Shown one piece after another: positions 31,005-33,583 of a stretch of DNA of 33,583 nt. This DNA is from Actinoallomurus liliacearum. GTDB lineage: Bacteria > Actinomycetota > Actinomycetes > Streptosporangiales > Streptosporangiaceae. Position 1 is the first letter of the stretch; each line of letters begins with the position of its first letter. The notes under the pieces were generated by a model. It was not told the origin of the DNA, searched no databases, and was given only the letters and a program-made list of their open reading frames with translations. Both the position numbers and the translations under genes were made by a program. The DNA is taken from the NCBI RefSeq assembly GCF_039542035.1, contig NZ_BAABHJ010000014.1:1-33583 (forward strand), given 5' to 3'.

Positions 31005-33578
31005 GTGTTGCATGGGCGGGAGCGCGAGCTCGCGGTCGTGGCGGAGACCCTGAGTCGCGTACGAGACGGCGGCGGCGCGGCGCTGGCGGTCGTCGGTGAT
31101 CCCGGAACGGGGCGGACGGCCCTGCTCGAGCACGTGCTCGGCCGGGCCACGACGTCGTTCCGGACCCTCGGCACGTCCGGGTTCGAGCAGGAGACGGCGT
31201 TGCCGTACGCGGGTCTGCACAAGCTGCTGTGGCCGATCTCCGACCGGATCGGCCGGCTGCCGGCGGCCCAGGCGGCGGCGCTGGCCCCCATCACCGGGGA
31301 GGACCCGGCGCCGTCGGCCGAGCCGTTCGTCCTGGGCACGGCGGTGCACCGGCTGCTGACGGACGCCGCGGCCGACGGCCCGGTGCTGTGCTGGGTGGAC
31401 GACGCCCACCTCCTGGACCGCGTCTCCCTGAACGCGGTCGCCTTCGCCGCCCGCCGGCCCGGTGACGAGCCCCTCGCCATCCTGCTGACCGCGGGCCTGG
31501 AGACCTCCGCCGCGACGGACCGGCTGCGCGGCGTCCCGTCGCTCCGGCTCGGCCCGCTCGGCGACGGGGCGGCTCGCGCCTTACTGGACGACCTGCTCGG
31601 CGCGGAACCGGGCGCGGACCTGGCGGCCGACCTCATCGACCTGGCCGCCGGCAACCCGCTGGCCCTGTCGGAGCTCGCCGCCGCGCTGACGCCCGAGCAG
31701 GTGGCCGGCGCGGCGCCGCCCCCGGCCGCGCTGCCCGTGCACAGCCGGCTGCGCGCCCTGCACCGGCGGCGCTACCGCGCCCTGCCGCCCGACGCGCGGC
31801 GGGTCGTGCTGCTGGTCGCCTGCGACGAGAGGCTGGAACTCCGAACGCTGGCCCGCGCGGCCGCTGGAGCGGGCGTCGACCCGCGGGCGCTGGAGACGGC
31901 CCGGCGATCCGGTCTGATCCGCGTGGACGGTGAGACGGTGGAGACCCCGGACCCGCTGATCCGGTCCTCGCTGTACGCCGACGCCTCTCTCGCCGAACGC
32001 CTGGCCGCGCACCGGGCCCTCGCCGCCGTACTCGACCAGGACCGGCTGCGGCAGAGCCGGCACCGCGCGGCGAGCGCCGGTGGGTCGGACCCCCGGCTGT
32101 GCGAGGAGCTGGTCTGCGAGGCGACCGCGGCGCGCCGGTCCGGCCGGCACGCGGACGCCGCGCCGGCCTGGCGGCAGGCCGCCGCGCTCACCGCCGACGC
32201 CGGTGGCAGGGCGGTCCGGCTGCTGGCGGCCGCCACGGACTCCTGGCTGGCCGGCCGCACCCGGACGGCCCGTTCGCTGCTGCGCGCCGCACGCCCGTAC
32301 GCGCGTTCCGACGAGCTCCGGGGACTGTCCGGCCTGCTGTACGGGCAGATCGAGCTGCGCGACGGCGCGCCGGCCTCGGCGGTGCAGATCCTGGTGGACG
32401 CCGCCGACCGGCTGGCGGGCTCGCACCGGACGCGGGCGGTGCTCGCCCTGATGTTCGCGGCGGAGGCCGGCTGCGTGGCCGGGGACCATCGTCAGTACCG
32501 GAGGATCGGCGAACGGGCGGCCGCGATCGCTCTGGACGGCGCCCGCACGCCGGTGGCCGAGCTGATGCTCGCCCATCTCGACGGCATGTCGGCGACGTTC
32601 GGCGGCCGGCACGACGAGGCCGCCGGTCCGCTCCGGCGGGTGCTGCAGCTCGCCGAGGGTCTCGACGGCTGCGCGGCGAAGACCTGGGCGAGTCTCGCCG
32701 CGTTCGCGCTCGGCGAGGACCGCAGGGCCCGGGACCTGGCGACCATGGCGGTCACCCGGGCGCGCCTGCGCGGGACCGCCGCGCTGCTGCCGTGGGCGCT
32801 GAGCACTCTGGCGCTGACCCAGGTGAGCCTCGGCGAGTTCGCGGCCGCGACGTCCGTGAGCCTGGAGGGGCTCCGCACCGCGCGGGCCTGCGGTCAGGAG
32901 AACTGCGCCGCCGACCACCTCGCCATGCTCACGTTGCTCGCCGCCGTCCAGGGCGACCGGGACACGGCGCGGGCGCGCGCGAACAGCGTCGCCGAGGCGG
33001 CGAAGAAGCGCGGCCTGACCCGGCCCGCGGCGTTCGCGGCGTGGGCCCTCGGCTGCCTCGACCTGGCCGACGACCGCCCGGAGGAGGGCGCGGCCCGCCT
33101 GCGCTCGCTGGCCGGAACGCGCCCGGCGGACCTGTTCACCCGCGTGCTCGCGACCCCCGACTTCATCGAGGCGGCGGTCCGCTGCGGTGACCGGGAGGGC
33201 ACCGAGACCGCGCTGGCGGCGTTCGACCGCTGGGCGCGCAGCACGGCCGGTCCCGCCAGAACCGCCCTCGCCGAACGCTGCCACGCGCTGCTCGCCGAGG
33301 ACGACGCCACCGCCGAGGAGCACTTCGCCGAGGCGCTCCGGCTGCACCGTCAGGGCGGTTCGGCGTTCGAACTGGCACGGACGGAGTTCATGTACGGCCG
33401 GCGGCTGCGCCGGAACCGCCGGCCGCGCGCCGCCCGCGGCCACCTCCGCGACGCCCGGCAGCTCTTCGATGCGGCGCGCCTCGTCCTCAGCCCCCGCACC
33501 GTCGACCACCACCTGCGAAACATCTTCGTACGCCTGGGCGTCCGTTCCCGCGTGGAACTGGTCCACCTCTTCCGCTGA
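31005..33578 (+). CDS. LAL-type (LuxR, ATP-binding) regulator with truncated helix-turn-helix
   Basis: An 857-residue protein; GTG 31005 is the start because GGAGG lies at 30993-30997 and the protein then opens with LHGREREL, the usual LAL beginning. The nucleotide-binding domain has a P-loop GDPGTGRT (31-38) with Arg in place of the invariant Lys, and a Walker B-like LCWVDDAHLLD. Helical TPR-like repeats fill about 400-820. The last 34 residues (from ARLVLSPRTVDHH) match only the second half of a LuxR DNA-binding domain; the first half (the usual LTPxExxIARLVAxGxTNxE) is absent and the preceding LRDARQLFDA runs straight into it. An in-frame internal deletion of roughly 50 residues is the likely cause. 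A TTA codon lies at 31581-31583. Confidence 0.88.
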   Translation: MLHGRERELAVVAETLSRVRDGGGAALAVVGDPGTGRTALLEHVLGRATTSFRTLGTSGFEQETALPYAGLHKLLWPISDRIGRLPAAQAAALAPITGEDPAPSAEPFVLGTAVHRLLTDAAADGPVLCWVDDAHLLDRVSLNAVAFAARRPGDEPLAILLTAGLETSAATDRLRGVPSLRLGPLGDGAARALLDDLLGAEPGADLAADLIDLAAGNPLALSELAAALTPEQVAGAAPPPAALPVHSRLRALHRRRYRALPPDARRVVLLVACDERLELRTLARAAAGAGVDPRALETARRSGLIRVDGETVETPDPLIRSSLYADASLAERLAAHRALAAVLDQDRLRQSRHRAASAGGSDPRLCEELVCEATAARRSGRHADAAPAWRQAAALTADAGGRAVRLLAAATDSWLAGRTRTARSLLRAARPYARSDELRGLSGLLYGQIELRDGAPASAVQILVDAADRLAGSHRTRAVLALMFAAEAGCVAGDHRQYRRIGERAAAIALDGARTPVAELMLAHLDGMSATFGGRHDEAAGPLRRVLQLAEGLDGCAAKTWASLAAFALGEDRRARDLATMAVTRARLRGTAALLPWALSTLALTQVSLGEFAAATSVSLEGLRTARACGQENCAADHLAMLTLLAAVQGDRDTARARANSVAEAAKKRGLTRPAAFAAWALGCLDLADDRPEEGAARLRSLAGTRPADLFTRVLATPDFIEAAVRCGDREGTETALAAFDRWARSTAGPARTALAERCHALLAEDDATAEEHFAEALRLHRQGGSAFELARTEFMYGRRLRRNRRPRAARGHLRDARQLFDAARLVLSPRTVDHHLRNIFVRLGVRSRVELVHLFR

Positions 33579-33583
33579 CCGGA

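Noticed and set aside
31581..33566. Minus-strand open frame of 661 codons opposite the LAL gene
   Set aside because: Shadow of the plus-strand coding frame, without motifs.

Overview
The window is GC-rich with strongly GC-biased third codon positions, GTG starts, a PknG-type kinase and LAL, PucR and NarL-type regulators. This points to a high-GC actinomycete, probably a filamentous one (Streptosporangiales/Thermomonosporaceae-like or Streptomyces-like; the genus is a guess). A run of 25 N at 7556-7580 marks an assembly gap, so contiguity across it is assumed. The first gene is cut by the window start; the last gene ends 5 bases before the window end.

1-7548 is one tightly packed plus-strand operon: a PknG-type Ser/Thr kinase (5' end missing), a PP2C phosphatase, a VWA protein, an FHA protein, a four-helix membrane receptor resembling mycobacterial GlnX, and a lipoprotein amino-acid-binding protein resembling GlnH. 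The genes overlap or nearly touch. It reads as a complete sensing system: GlnH-like ligand binding outside, GlnX-like transmembrane signalling, PknG kinase, and in-operon phosphatase and phosphothreonine reader. Kinase, phosphatase and FHA protein carry similar Cys-rich zinc-ribbon modules.

7581-13133 holds a minus-strand leader ORF plus an Ala/Pro/Ser-rich anchored protein, an MDR oxidoreductase, a DHA2-type MFS pump with a divergent TetR regulator around a long dyad operator, and an ArsR regulator divergent from an epoxide-hydrolase-like alpha/beta hydrolase.

13320-18155 holds a Bcr/CflA-type MFS pump followed by an ABC efflux pair and a NarL-type two-component system in one operon. 18183-21880 (minus) holds an acetate-type SSS symporter with its DUF485 partner and another MFS transporter. 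22073-26504 holds a minus-strand operon (MMPL transporter, histidine kinase, response regulator) bracketed by two near-identical 48-nt structured repeats. This repeat is the least explained element in the window.

26566-33578 holds a GNAT acetyltransferase, the helicase HrpB, a PucR-type regulator, and a divergent LAL-type regulator whose C-terminal LuxR helix-turn-helix appears half deleted.

Overall: a conserved nutrient-sensing kinase operon followed by an accessory region rich in efflux pumps, each paired with its own regulator.
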